Position numbers and translations under genes: made by a program. The notes under the pieces are model-generated. The model searched no databases. It was not told where the DNA came from and saw only the letters and a list, made by a program, of their open reading frames with translations. A stretch of DNA of 64,000 nucleotides from Prolixibacteraceae bacterium (GTDB lineage: Bacteria > Bacteroidota > Bacteroidia > Bacteroidales > Prolixibacteraceae), in assembly GCA_023229575.1 (NCBI GenBank), contig JALNYZ010000013.1, forward strand, positions 38,892-102,891, given 5' to 3'. Shown here in pieces: positions 16,804 through 26,437 of this stretch; position 1 is the stretch's first letter; every line of letters begins with the position of its first letter.

Positions 16804-19800
16804 ATGAAACAAACGATTTTTGCTCTTTTGTTTTTGTTAAGTTCTTTTGCACTATCTGCACAGGAACTTTTGGTAAAGGGTGTTGTCACCTCGGCCGACG
16901 ATGGACAACCGATTCCGGGAGCGACTGTAGTCGTAAAGGGAAAAACGACCGGGATTATTACGAATCTCGATGGTGCTTACTCTTTAAAGGTACCTGGAAA
17001 CGCGACACTCGTATTCTCTTTTGTTGGGTTAAAATCTCAGGAGATTGCTGTTAATAACAGAACTACAATCAATGTTGTTCTCGCATCTGCAACCGAAGCC
17101 ATCGAAGAGGTGGTTGTGGTTGGTTACGGTACCCAAAAGAAAAGTGTTGTAACCGGTGCTATTTCGAGTGTGAAGGCAAAAGACCTTGAAAAGGTTTCGC
17201 CGGGACGTATCGACCAGGCTTTGCAAGGCCGTGTTTCCGGTGTTACCGTTGCGGCGAACTCAGGTCAGCCCGGTTCAAGCGCGACCATCCGGGTTCGTGG
17301 TGTCACTACATTCGGTGATGGAGGCAACAATCCATTATGGGTCGTTGACGGTGTGGTCGTCGATGCCGGCGGTATCGGATACTTGAATCAAAATGATATC
17401 GAATCCATTGAGGTATTGAAAGATGCCGCTTCCGCTGCCATTTATGGAACACGTGCAGCTACCGGTGTTATCATGGTAACCACTAAAAAGGGTGTTGCCG
17501 GTAAGATCAGCGTTAGTTACAATGGTTTCTATGGTACCTCTCAGCCTGCTAAAATTTTGAACCTTCTCAATGCTACCCAATACGGTGCATTGTTGAACGA
17601 AAGATCGGTTGCAGGTGGTGGCAATGTTATATTTCCGAACCTTGGAATTTTGGGTGTCGGTACCGACTGGCAAAAAGCTATTTTTAACAACAGCGCCAAT
17701 CGCTACTCTCACGAATTAAGCGTTAGCGGCGGTAACGACAAATCTACTTTCTACCTGTCGTTTGGTATCAAGGATCAACAAGGTATTGTCGCATCCGATA
17801 TTTCCAATTTCAATCAAAAGAACATCAGGTTAAACTCTACGCACAAAATTTCAAAAATTTTCACTTTCGGGGAAACAATTGGTTATACACATGAGAAACA
17901 GCTTGGTATTGGCAATACGAACAGTGAATTTGGCGGTCCGTTGAGTTCAGCTATCAATCTGGATCCAACTACGCCGCTGGTTGTAACTGATCCTGCGATA
18001 GCAAATGCGGCTCCTTACAGCGTTAACCCGGTACTCAGGGACGCAAATGGCTACCCTTATGGAATTTCTTCAATTGTAGGCCAGGAGATGACAAACCCGA
18101 TGGCGTATATTCAGACACGTCTGGGCAACTATGGATGGTCAGATAACTTTGTCGGAAACGCTTACCTTCAGGCAGCCATTACAAAAAATTTGACCGTTAA
18201 ATCATCTGCAGGTGCAAAACTTGCCTATTGGGGCGATCAGGGATTCAATCCGGTATTTTATTTGAGCGCGACTAACGCTGTTCTCAAAAACAATATCTAC
18301 AAAAACAATTCGACTGTTTTCAACTGGAACGTTGAAAACACCATCAATTACACGAATACATTTGGAGACCATAATGTTAACGTACTTTTAGGCCAGGCTA
18401 CTTATGTTGACAACCAGGGCGGAAGTTCAGGTGTTACCTTGTACAATCTTCCTATTACCAGTTACCAGGATGCATCCTACAATTTCAATATTCCGGATGC
18501 AACCAACAGGGTTGGAGGAGCTTCAGATTTTGTTCTGCACAAGATCACCTCACTATTTGCCCGTGTTAACTACAACTACAAAGAGAAATATCTTTTCACC
18601 GGAATTTACAGGCGTGATGGATCCTCGAGATTCGGCGCCAATAATAAATATGGTGTATTCCCATCTTTTTCTCTGGGTTGGGTTGTTTCAAAAGAGGATT
18701 TCTGGAAGGCCAATGAGATTGTGAATTCATTGAAGATCAGAGGTGGTTATGGAGTTGTGGGTAACGACGCCATTCGTGATTTTGGTTATCTGGCAACTGT
18801 TGGTGGTGGATTTAACTATACTACTGGTAATTCCGGACAGATTACTACTGGTTATGCTCCAGCTTCACTGGACAATCCGGATTTGAGATGGGAACAGACG
18901 GCACAAACCAACTTTGGATTTGATGCGAGACTTTTCAAAGCATTTACTTTGACTGCTGAATATTACAACAAGAAAACATCCGGTATTTTGAGACCTGTAA
19001 CGATTCCGGGGTATGTTGGTGTTTCCTCTTCCCCGGTAGGCAATATTGCAGACATGGAGAACAGTGGATTTGAAGTGGAACTTGGTTATTCCAAAAAAAT
19101 TGGTCAGGTCAATTTCTCTGCCAATGGTAACGTTGCTTATTTGAAAAACAAGGTAACCTACGTTGCCTCGGATGCCAATTACATTACCGGTGACGCATCA
19201 TTCCAGTCTATGGGGGCAGTAACAAGAACCCAGGCCGGGCAATCATACAACTCGTTCTATGGATTCCAAACAGCAGGTATCTTCCAGAACCAGGCCCAAA
19301 TTGACGCATACACAAATGCTTCAGGTGCCAAGATTCAGCCAAATGCAAAACCTGGTGATTTCAAATGGGTAGATACAGATGGTAATGGGGCAATTTCCGA
19401 CCTTGATAAAACTTTTCTGGGAAGCAGTATTCCAAAATACACTTTTGGTTTGACGCTGAATTTTGATTATAAAGGTTTTGACTTGATGGCATTCGCCTCC
19501 GGTGCAGCCGGTAACAAAGTCTTCCAGGGGTTGCGCCGTTTGGACATCAGCAATTCCAACTGGCAGACAGTTGCCTTAAGTCGTTGGACAGGTGAAGGGA
19601 CATCAAATACCTATCCAAGGTTGACAAGCAGCGACACCAACGGTAACTTTGGCAAAATGTCTAATTTCTACCTTGAGAATGGCGATTATCTGCGGCTGAA
19701 AGTATTGCAACTGGGATACTCACTTCCCAAAAACCTCATTGGTAAAATCGGTGCAAGCAAAGTTCGTTTTTATCTTTCCGGTGAGAACCTAATTACCTTT

Positions 19801-19911
19801 ACCAAGTACACAGGTTATGATCCTGAAATTGGTGGCGGGGTATTCGGAATAGACAAGGGTGTCTATCCTCAGGCACGTTCTATAATGCTTGGCGTTCAAT
19901 TACAATTTTAA
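16804..19911 (+). CDS. susC: SusC/RagA-family TonB-dependent outer-membrane transporter
   Basis: The 1035-residue protein has a signal peptide (MKQTIFALLFLLSSFALSAQ), a CarboxypepD_reg-like domain (about residues 24-100: VKGVVTSADDGQPIPGATV), the SusC signature EEVVVVGYGTQKK, a plug domain (about 115-220: VRGVTTFGDGGNNPLWVVDG, IESIEVLKDAASAAIYG) and a C-terminal 22-strand-type barrel ending in F (LGVQLQF). It imports oligosaccharides across the outer membrane with TonB energy, capped by the SusD lipoprotein encoded 12 bp downstream. There is no N-terminal STN domain, so signalling through an anti-sigma factor is not expected, in agreement with the adjacent LuxR-type regulator. Confidence 0.96.
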   Translation: MKQTIFALLFLLSSFALSAQELLVKGVVTSADDGQPIPGATVVVKGKTTGIITNLDGAYSLKVPGNATLVFSFVGLKSQEIAVNNRTTINVVLASATEAIEEVVVVGYGTQKKSVVTGAISSVKAKDLEKVSPGRIDQALQGRVSGVTVAANSGQPGSSATIRVRGVTTFGDGGNNPLWVVDGVVVDAGGIGYLNQNDIESIEVLKDAASAAIYGTRAATGVIMVTTKKGVAGKISVSYNGFYGTSQPAKILNLLNATQYGALLNERSVAGGGNVIFPNLGILGVGTDWQKAIFNNSANRYSHELSVSGGNDKSTFYLSFGIKDQQGIVASDISNFNQKNIRLNSTHKISKIFTFGETIGYTHEKQLGIGNTNSEFGGPLSSAINLDPTTPLVVTDPAIANAAPYSVNPVLRDANGYPYGISSIVGQEMTNPMAYIQTRLGNYGWSDNFVGNAYLQAAITKNLTVKSSAGAKLAYWGDQGFNPVFYLSATNAVLKNNIYKNNSTVFNWNVENTINYTNTFGDHNVNVLLGQATYVDNQGGSSGVTLYNLPITSYQDASYNFNIPDATNRVGGASDFVLHKITSLFARVNYNYKEKYLFTGIYRRDGSSRFGANNKYGVFPSFSLGWVVSKEDFWKANEIVNSLKIRGGYGVVGNDAIRDFGYLATVGGGFNYTTGNSGQITTGYAPASLDNPDLRWEQTAQTNFGFDARLFKAFTLTAEYYNKKTSGILRPVTIPGYVGVSSSPVGNIADMENSGFEVELGYSKKIGQVNFSANGNVAYLKNKVTYVASDANYITGDASFQSMGAVTRTQAGQSYNSFYGFQTAGIFQNQAQIDAYTNASGAKIQPNAKPGDFKWVDTDGNGAISDLDKTFLGSSIPKYTFGLTLNFDYKGFDLMAFASGAAGNKVFQGLRRLDISNSNWQTVALSRWTGEGTSNTYPRLTSSDTNGNFGKMSNFYLENGDYLRLKVLQLGYSLPKNLIGKIGASKVRFYLSGENLITFTKYTGYDPEIGGGVFGIDKGVYPQARSIMLGVQLQF

Positions 19912-19923
19912 AAAATCAGAGAT

Positions 19924-21438
19924 ATGAAAGTAAAGTTAATCAATTACTTATTCATAGCAGCGGCCATCATGTTTTCACTGGCTTCCTGCGATAAGGCATA
20001 TTTGGATGTACAACCGAAAGGTCAGTTTCTTTCGGCGAATTACTATGCCGACAAAGATCAGGCGTATGCAGCCCTGGTTGGTGTTTACGACGTGATGCGT
20101 AAAAATTCGGGAGGTTTCGAAAACATGATCTCCATGATGAACGCAGGTTCTGATGATCAGTTTGCCGGGGGTGGTGGAGCTACCGATGGCGCCGGTATTC
20201 AGGGTTTTTCCAATTACACCCTCAACGCGGTGATTATGCCCGGAAGCTTCTGGAGCGATCATTATCAGGGAATTTTCAGGGCCAACACCTTGTTGTCCAA
20301 ATTGTCAGGTTTAACGATGGACGCTGCCTTAAAAGCAAGATTTATTGCTGAGGCCAAGGCGCTCAGGGCATATTACTATTTTAATCTTGTCAGAATGTTC
20401 AAAAACATTCCATTGCTTCTGGACCCGCTGACAGCGACCAATATGTATGATGTTACCCAGGCAACCCCTGCCGCAATTTATACACAGATCGAAAAGGACC
20501 TGAATGAAGCCATTGCAGATCTGCCGGCAACCATTGCTGTTGCAACGGAAGGTGGTCGCTTAAACAAAGGTGCTGCACAAGCCCTGCTTGGTAAAGTATT
20601 TCTCTACGACAACAAGGCATCCCTGGCGGCAGCCCAACTGGCATTGGTTAACGGGACTCCCGGTGGAACCGGCCCATATGGAAACAGATTATTGGCCAAT
20701 TTTAGCGACCTTTGGGTAACCAGCAATAAGTTCAATACTGAAGCAATCATCGAAGTAAGTCACAGCAGCGCCGGTAACTCCGATTGGGGATGGTGGGGCA
20801 GTGGCAGTGACGAAGGTAACTCCCTGAATGTTATGGTTGGCCCGAGAAGTTATTCCAGACCTGCCGGTTCAACAGCGGATGACCTGCCTTCCGGATGGAG
20901 CTTCAACGTATTTACCCAGGATTTCTATGATGCGATTAAACTGGATCCACGGTTTGGGGCTACGATCTTTGATCTGAAAGCACTGAAAGCCGCAGGAAAA
21001 GCTGACTACATCGCAGGATACATGGATACAGGTTATTTCCTGAATAAATTTCTTCCAAGACGTGCAGATGTTCGTACCGGTGGTGGCGCACTTGAGTTAA
21101 ATTACAAGCAGGACACCTATGCCATTCGGTTGGCAGACACCTATCTTTTGGAAGCAGAAGCGCTGGGTTCTACTGGTGCAAGGGCCCAGGCTTTGCTGGA
21201 TGCAGTCAGGGCCAGGGTCGGTCTTCCTTCCGTTCCTGTAAACCTCGCTGCTATCAAAGCTGAAAGAAGAATGGAACTTGCCGGTGAGGGTCATCGTTTC
21301 TTTGACCTGGTAAGATGGGGTGATGCAGCTGCAAAACTTGGAAGCCGAGGTTTTGTGGCCAGTAAGAACGAAATATTCCCAATTCCTTACAGGGAGTTGC
21401 AAGGAACTAAACTGGTTCAAAACCCTGGTTACAATTAA
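19924..21438 (+). CDS. susD: SusD/RagB-family glycan-binding outer-membrane lipoprotein
   Basis: The 504-residue lipoprotein has the lipobox SLASC with Cys22, then the usual DKAYLDVQPKGQ start, SusD-type TPR helices (AEAKALRAYYYFNLVRMF) and the C-terminal motif RRMELAGEGHRFFDLVRWG and NPGYN. It sits on the SusC barrel at the cell surface as the lid that captures oligosaccharide. The gene starts 12 bp after susC, in the standard pair order. Confidence 0.96.
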   Translation: MKVKLINYLFIAAAIMFSLASCDKAYLDVQPKGQFLSANYYADKDQAYAALVGVYDVMRKNSGGFENMISMMNAGSDDQFAGGGGATDGAGIQGFSNYTLNAVIMPGSFWSDHYQGIFRANTLLSKLSGLTMDAALKARFIAEAKALRAYYYFNLVRMFKNIPLLLDPLTATNMYDVTQATPAAIYTQIEKDLNEAIADLPATIAVATEGGRLNKGAAQALLGKVFLYDNKASLAAAQLALVNGTPGGTGPYGNRLLANFSDLWVTSNKFNTEAIIEVSHSSAGNSDWGWWGSGSDEGNSLNVMVGPRSYSRPAGSTADDLPSGWSFNVFTQDFYDAIKLDPRFGATIFDLKALKAAGKADYIAGYMDTGYFLNKFLPRRADVRTGGGALELNYKQDTYAIRLADTYLLEAEALGSTGARAQALLDAVRARVGLPSVPVNLAAIKAERRMELAGEGHRFFDLVRWGDAAAKLGSRGFVASKNEIFPIPYRELQGTKLVQNPGYN

Positions 21439-21463
21439 TTAGCTATCTAAAAAATATACGAAC

Positions 21464-22576
21464 ATGAAGAAAATTACAATGATCTACAGCTTAGCATTGC
21501 TGGTTCTCATTTCAGCAACTGGTTGTACTTTAAAAGATGGAATCGACCAGGATGTATCCTTCTTAAAAACGGCTGTTTCCGCAAATGTCAATAAGATCTT
21601 TGATATCAAAAACGATAACTCAGGAAAGGTGACAATAACGCTGGCAGGCGAAGGTGTTACATCATTCCTGGTTGGCTTCGGACATGGAACAGGTTCAGGT
21701 GCTACTGCCACAGTACTTCCCGGTGGGAATACAACGCATGTTTATCCTGAAGGCTCTTACACCGTTTCTATCGCAACAAACGATATTGCAGGTAATAAAA
21801 CCTCTACTACCTATCCACTGGTTGTTACCTACAGGGCCCCTGAAAATATCGCAGTGACACTCAATCAGTCGGTCCACAACCTGAAGGTAAAGGCCAAAGC
21901 TGATTACGCCGCATCGTTTATGGTTTATTTTGGTGATGTTGCCAATGAAGCTGGAACAGCTCTCGCAACTGGCGCTGAAATTTCGCATGACTATGCAACT
22001 TCAGGCAACTACAATGTAAGAGTTGTTGCATTGAGTGGTGGCGCTGCCAAATCGGAGAAAACGACTGCCATCGTTGTTACAGATCCTTTCGGATTGCCGA
22101 TTACTTTTGACAATGCTTTTGTAAGCTATTTCTTTGGCACTTTTGGGGACGGACAGCAGTTTGCAACTGTAGCAAATCCTAGTGCAACCGGATTGAATAC
22201 GAGTGCAAAAGTGGGTAAATTAACCAGAGGCGCCCAGGGATGGAGTGGAACGTACAGTCCATTAAATGTTCCTATTGATTTTGCAACCGGCAAGAAGATA
22301 AAGGTTTTGGTTTACAATCCGGATCCTGCACTTGTGGGTAAAAAGCTGAATGTAGAGTTGGAATGGGCAGTTGGTGGAGTTCCCTCCAATGGCGTTGCTG
22401 TATTAAAGATGCCTTTGACAACCTCAGGTGCCTGGGAAGAACTGGTGTTTGATTACAGTGGTATTGCAGGTATACCGGCCGGAACAAAATTTACCCAGCT
22501 CGTACTTCGTTTCAACGATTCAGCCAATGGAGCAGGTGCTGTAATTTATGTTGATAATTTTAGATTAACCAATTAA
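21464..22576 (+). CDS. Surface glycan-binding lipoprotein with PKD-like repeats (SGBP-B/SusE-like position)
   Basis: The 370-residue lipoprotein has the lipobox SATGC with Cys21. Two PKD-like beta domains follow (about residues 40-128 and 130-205, each ending in a THVYPEGSYTV- or SHDYATSGNYNV-like strand) and then a C-terminal jelly-roll domain ending IYVDNFRLTN, a typical ending of carbohydrate-binding modules. No catalytic motif is seen. It lies 25 bp after susD, where laminarin loci usually encode a surface glycan-binding protein. Binding of beta-glucan is inferred from context. Confidence 0.8.
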   Translation: MKKITMIYSLALLVLISATGCTLKDGIDQDVSFLKTAVSANVNKIFDIKNDNSGKVTITLAGEGVTSFLVGFGHGTGSGATATVLPGGNTTHVYPEGSYTVSIATNDIAGNKTSTTYPLVVTYRAPENIAVTLNQSVHNLKVKAKADYAASFMVYFGDVANEAGTALATGAEISHDYATSGNYNVRVVALSGGAAKSEKTTAIVVTDPFGLPITFDNAFVSYFFGTFGDGQQFATVANPSATGLNTSAKVGKLTRGAQGWSGTYSPLNVPIDFATGKKIKVLVYNPDPALVGKKLNVELEWAVGGVPSNGVAVLKMPLTTSGAWEELVFDYSGIAGIPAGTKFTQLVLRFNDSANGAGAVIYVDNFRLTN

Positions 22577-22586
22577 TAATTTAGAT

Positions 22587-23525
22587 ATGAGAAAAACATT
22601 CAAATACCTTTTGGGTGTAATAATGGTATTTAGCATTCATTACAGTTGTACAAATACCAGCTATTCATTAGGAGACCTTACTGCCCCATCCAATATTGCG
22701 ATCACAGCAGAAGTCGTTGGAGCCACTACTGCAAGTCCTTCCGGCGATGGTTCGGGTGATGTAAAAATCTCCGTAACAGCCAAGGACGCGCTCTCTATCA
22801 AAGTAGACTATGATGCGAATACTCCTTTGGATTTGGTCTATTTGTCAACAGGTTCGGTAACTAAAAAGTATACCGCTCTTGGTCTTAACACCTATACGAT
22901 CACCGCGGTAGCATATGGCAAAGGTGGTACATCCTCTACTTTAACAAAGAATGTTACTGTCAGAAGCGATTTTACCGTTGCTCCAAACATCGTATCCAGT
23001 TTAACCAATGGCACCTCCAGGACCTGGGTTGTTGACAAAAGTGTAGCCGGTCATTTTGGTGTAGGACCATGGTCAAATAGTTCTGCCGGGCCGGAATGGT
23101 GGGCAGCCGGAGTGAACGAGAAAGTTGCATGTTGTAACTGTTTCTATACAACGACTTTTACTTTTACCAAAGTTGCTGCTACCGGTACATACACCCTTCA
23201 GGTAACCAGTCCTGATGGCGTATTCACGAAAACAGGTTCTTTGACAGCTATTCCTGGTATTCCTGGTTCCGGGGGAGAAGGATGTTACAGCTATTCCGGT
23301 GGAACCAGCGCTTTCACCTTTGGTCCGTCGACTACCGGTATTCCTGCTTCAGCCCCTTCTACCAAGACTGCGATAAACGTAGCAGGAAATGCTGCATTCA
23401 TTGGATACGGTTCACTTCAGAATGAGTATGAAATTATGGTTATCACCCCAACTTACATGTATCTAAGGGCTCAGGGAACTGAGACAGGCAATGCCTGGTA
23501 CCTGAAGTTGAAACCGATTAATTAG
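22587..23525 (+). CDS. Second putative surface glycan-binding lipoprotein
   Basis: The 312-residue protein has a leader ending HYSC, with Cys21 as probable lipid anchor. A PKD-like domain spans about residues 33-127. The C-terminal domain (about 135-312) begins TNGTSRTWVVDKSVAGHFGV and is rich in exposed-type aromatics (W147, W162, W171, W172) and has a CCxC cluster at 182-185; this architecture recurs, as I remember it, in Bacteroidota glucan loci. No catalytic motif was seen. It follows the previous lipoprotein by 10 bp and precedes a terminator-like hairpin, so it ends the binding-and-import part of the operon. Confidence 0.72.
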   Translation: MRKTFKYLLGVIMVFSIHYSCTNTSYSLGDLTAPSNIAITAEVVGATTASPSGDGSGDVKISVTAKDALSIKVDYDANTPLDLVYLSTGSVTKKYTALGLNTYTITAVAYGKGGTSSTLTKNVTVRSDFTVAPNIVSSLTNGTSRTWVVDKSVAGHFGVGPWSNSSAGPEWWAAGVNEKVACCNCFYTTTFTFTKVAATGTYTLQVTSPDGVFTKTGSLTAIPGIPGSGGEGCYSYSGGTSAFTFGPSTTGIPASAPSTKTAINVAGNAAFIGYGSLQNEYEIMVITPTYMYLRAQGTETGNAWYLKLKPIN

Positions 23526-23572
23526 ATCCTCTAACCTGAAGTAGGTTAGTAATAATCTGCTTTACAATTAAT

Positions 23573-23604
23573 AAAAATGGAGGAGGTACTACTCCTCCAT
23601 TTTT
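23573..23604 (+). terminator. Hairpin between import genes and hydrolase genes
   Basis: AAAAATGGAGGAG (23573-23585) pairs perfectly with CTCCTCCATTTTT (23592-23604) around GTACTA. The A-tract/T-tract arms give an intrinsic-terminator-like structure, with only five T residues. Its position, 48 bp after the fourth import gene and 31 bp before the GH16 gene, suggests attenuation that lowers enzyme expression relative to susCD. Confidence 0.65.
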
Positions 23605-23635
23605 ATTCCATTATTCTTAGAAGTAATACAGCTTC

Positions 23636-24856
23636 ATGATACCGCAAAAGATATTTTCAAGTATTTCTACAGCCATTTTGTGTCTCATCTTAATTTCCTG
23701 TAGTAAAAATAGCGATACTACTCCTGCACCGAATCCAGGTCAAACTGTTCTGCCAGAAGTTAGTGTACTGAATGTTAGTCAGCCAATTACTGCAAACAGT
23801 ACCACATTGCAGTTTTATATCAACTTGAATAAATCATCGAATTTGGCAGTTTCCATGGACTATTCCTTGGTTGATGGTACCGCTGTATCGCCGAAAGATT
23901 ATATTTCTGCTTCTGGCACCCTTACCATCCCGGCAGGAAAAGTTCAGGCAACAGTTGATGTACAGGTCAACGGTGATGCAACCAATCTTCGGAGGCCAAA
24001 TGTTCAATTTGCCCTTCAGCTTAGCAAACCTGTACAATGCACCTTGTCGACAACCACAGCATATGCCATGATATTGACGGAAGATGGTACATATTTGCCG
24101 ACCGATAACTCAGGTTACGCTACGCCAACGACCTATCCCGGTTATACTTTGGTTTGGAGTGATGAATTTTCAGGAAGTACTTTGGATCTCAATACCTGGA
24201 CCCAGGAAATTGGTAACGGAAGCGGTGGTTGGGGTAACAATGAGCTTGAGTATTATACCAATAGCACTAAAAACTGTTTCCTTTCTAACGGAAACCTCAT
24301 CATCGAAGCGCGCAAAGAAGCCATTGGTGGATTCAATTATTCTTCCACGCGGATGAAAACCCAAAATAAAAAGACTTTCAAATTTGGCCGGATTGATATT
24401 CGTGCCAAGTTGCCTGTCGGGAAAGGTATTTGGCCCGCACTGTGGATGCTGGGGTCAAACATCACATCTGTTGGATGGCCGGCTTGCGGCGAGATGGATA
24501 TCATGGAATTGATTGGAACCTATCCCGGTAGGGTGAGTGCAACTATGCATTGGAAACCTGCCGCCGGAGCGCATGCACAAAGTGGGAAAGATTACAATTT
24601 GATGTCAGGCGATTTTTCACAACAATTTCATGTTTTCAGTATGGTCTGGATGCAGGATCTTATCAAATGTTACGTGGATGACAATCTCTATCTTACGGTG
24701 ACGAGCACTGATGTTGGTGTAGCAAATTATCCTTTCAATGCTGACCAGTTTTTTATATTTAATGTAGCTGTAGGCGGTAATTGGCCTGGTCCGCCAGATG
24801 CCACAACCCCGTTCCCGCAAAGAATGTTTGTCGATTATGTCAGGGTATTTCAATAA
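23636..24856 (+). CDS. GH16 endo-beta-1,3-glucanase (laminarinase) lipoprotein with Calx-beta-like domain
   Basis: The 406-residue protein has the lipobox LISC with Cys22, a Calx-beta-like domain (about residues 40-148, SMDYSLVDGTAVSPKDYISASGT-type pattern) and a GH16 catalytic domain from about 168 to the end. The active-site motif is E286-M-D288-I-M-E291 (ExDxxE), the laminarinase type, with E286 the nucleophile and E291 the acid/base by family knowledge. WGNNELEYYT, KFGRIDIRAKLP and FNVAVGGNWPG are further signatures. Lipid anchoring suggests cell-surface cutting of beta-1,3-glucan before import. The gene is the first after an attenuator-like hairpin. Confidence 0.93.
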   Translation: MIPQKIFSSISTAILCLILISCSKNSDTTPAPNPGQTVLPEVSVLNVSQPITANSTTLQFYINLNKSSNLAVSMDYSLVDGTAVSPKDYISASGTLTIPAGKVQATVDVQVNGDATNLRRPNVQFALQLSKPVQCTLSTTTAYAMILTEDGTYLPTDNSGYATPTTYPGYTLVWSDEFSGSTLDLNTWTQEIGNGSGGWGNNELEYYTNSTKNCFLSNGNLIIEARKEAIGGFNYSSTRMKTQNKKTFKFGRIDIRAKLPVGKGIWPALWMLGSNITSVGWPACGEMDIMELIGTYPGRVSATMHWKPAAGAHAQSGKDYNLMSGDFSQQFHVFSMVWMQDLIKCYVDDNLYLTVTSTDVGVANYPFNADQFFIFNVAVGGNWPGPPDATTPFPQRMFVDYVRVFQ

Positions 24857-24915
24857 ATAACAAAGCCCAGGTTTATCATTTTTTCCCGATTTATACCAGA
24901 AATAAAGATTTGAAT

Positions 24916-26385
24916 ATGTGTTCCCCTAATTTTTACCGAATCAATGGTTGGCTGATGATTATCCTCCTCATCTTGCTAGTCGTCTGTTGTGATAAAGGTA
25001 AAAAAGAGGTAGTTACACCCCCGGTTATTTCTCCAATAACAGATCCTGGAGGGACTACCAAAAGTGAAGTGCAATTTTGGCTTACCAATCCTGATCAAAT
25101 GATCTATCTGAAGAAGCAAAATACTGTCATGAATTTTAGCAGCTCTTCAAACTACAATCCATCGATATTGGTCGATACTATTCAAACTTTTCAGACCATG
25201 GACGGATTCGGGTTTGCATTGACGGGAGGTAGTGCATATCTGATCAATTCATTGTCATCTGCCGATAAAATTTCCTTGCTGAATGAACTTTTTACGTCAG
25301 ACAGCACTTTTATCGGAATTAATTATTTGAGGGTCAGTATCGGTGCCTCAGACCTGGATGCAAAAGTTTTCTCTTACGATGATATACCTTCCAATCAGAC
25401 TGATCCCCAGTTGCTAAATTTCAGTATTGATCCCGATAAGGTCAACCTTATTCCAATTCTCAAATCCATTGTGGTACTTAATCCCGGAATTAAAATTTTA
25501 GGGTCCCCCTGGTCTGCACCGGCCTGGATGAAATCCAACCAAAGCATGGCAGGTGGAAGTTTAAAACCAGAATACTACAGTACATATGCCAATTATCTGG
25601 TTAAATACATCAAGGCAATGGAAGCCCAAGGTATTAAAATTGATGCCATTACTCCCCAAAATGAACCATTGAACCCCAATAACAACCCCAGCATGGTTAT
25701 GACGGCCACAGAGCAGGCCGAGTTTGTTAAAACACATTTGGGACCAGCCTTTCAAGCTGCGGGGGTTAGTACCAAGATCATCGTATACGACCACAATTGT
25801 GATGTACCCTCTTATCCGCTGACTGTTCTTAACGATGCAAATGCAAGAAAATATGTGGATGGTTCTGCATTCCATCTCTATGCCGGTGATATAAGCGCCC
25901 TGACCCAGGTTCACAACGCCTATCCTGATAAGAACGTCTATTTCACGGAGCAATGGGTTGGCGGTCCCAGTAATTTTGCAGGTGACCTGAAATGGCACGT
26001 CAAAAACCTCATCATTGGGGCATCGCGTAACTGGAGCAAGAATGTGATTGAATGGAATCTGGCTTCAGATCCTAATTATTACCCCCACACAACCGGCGGA
26101 TGTTCAACATGTTTGGGCGCCCTTACCATAGGAACCACAGTGAACAGAAACGTTGGTTATTACATCATAGGTCATGCGTCCAAATTTGTAAAGGCCGGAT
26201 CCGTGCGTATTGCCTCAAACAATGTGGGCAGCTTGTCCAATGTTGCATTCAAGACCCCTGCAGGGAGAAAAGTTTTGATTGTTCTCAACGAAGGAAATAC
26301 ATCCCAAACCTTTAATATTCAGTTTAATGATTTGATAGCGACCACTTCACTTGCCGGGGGAGCGGTAGGAACATTTAGTTGGTGA
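24916..26385 (+). CDS. GH30 glucosidase/beta-1,6-glucanase lipoprotein
   Basis: The 489-residue protein starts with a hydrophobic leader and Cys24/Cys25 (LLVVCCDKG), so it is a probable lipoprotein. The GH30 fold shows TMDGFGFALTGGSAYL, GSPWSAPAWMK, the acid/base E250 in TPQNEP and the nucleophile E345 in YFTEQW, with the C-terminal beta-sandwich ending GGAVGTFSW. GH30 enzymes in laminarin loci remove beta-1,6-linked glucose branches; exact subfamily cannot be decided here. The ATG at 24916 gives the leader. It lies 59 bp after the GH16 gene and has a paralogue at 29752-31179. Confidence 0.92.
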   Translation: MCSPNFYRINGWLMIILLILLVVCCDKGKKEVVTPPVISPITDPGGTTKSEVQFWLTNPDQMIYLKKQNTVMNFSSSSNYNPSILVDTIQTFQTMDGFGFALTGGSAYLINSLSSADKISLLNELFTSDSTFIGINYLRVSIGASDLDAKVFSYDDIPSNQTDPQLLNFSIDPDKVNLIPILKSIVVLNPGIKILGSPWSAPAWMKSNQSMAGGSLKPEYYSTYANYLVKYIKAMEAQGIKIDAITPQNEPLNPNNNPSMVMTATEQAEFVKTHLGPAFQAAGVSTKIIVYDHNCDVPSYPLTVLNDANARKYVDGSAFHLYAGDISALTQVHNAYPDKNVYFTEQWVGGPSNFAGDLKWHVKNLIIGASRNWSKNVIEWNLASDPNYYPHTTGGCSTCLGALTIGTTVNRNVGYYIIGHASKFVKAGSVRIASNNVGSLSNVAFKTPAGRKVLIVLNEGNTSQTFNIQFNDLIATTSLAGGAVGTFSW

Positions 26386-26437
26386 AGCATTTTTTTAGAA
26401 CAACCCAAATTGAATAATTATTTAAAATTCAAATAAA

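Noticed and set aside
16804..21438. ECF sigma/anti-sigma control of susCD
   Set aside because: No sigma or anti-sigma gene is adjacent, and SusC has no N-terminal signalling domain; the LuxR-type regulator explains the control better.
25561..25998. 145-codon minus-strand frame inside the first GH30 gene
   Set aside because: Shadow of the GH30 gene; a similar shadow appears at the same place in the second GH30 copy, as expected from their shared sequence.
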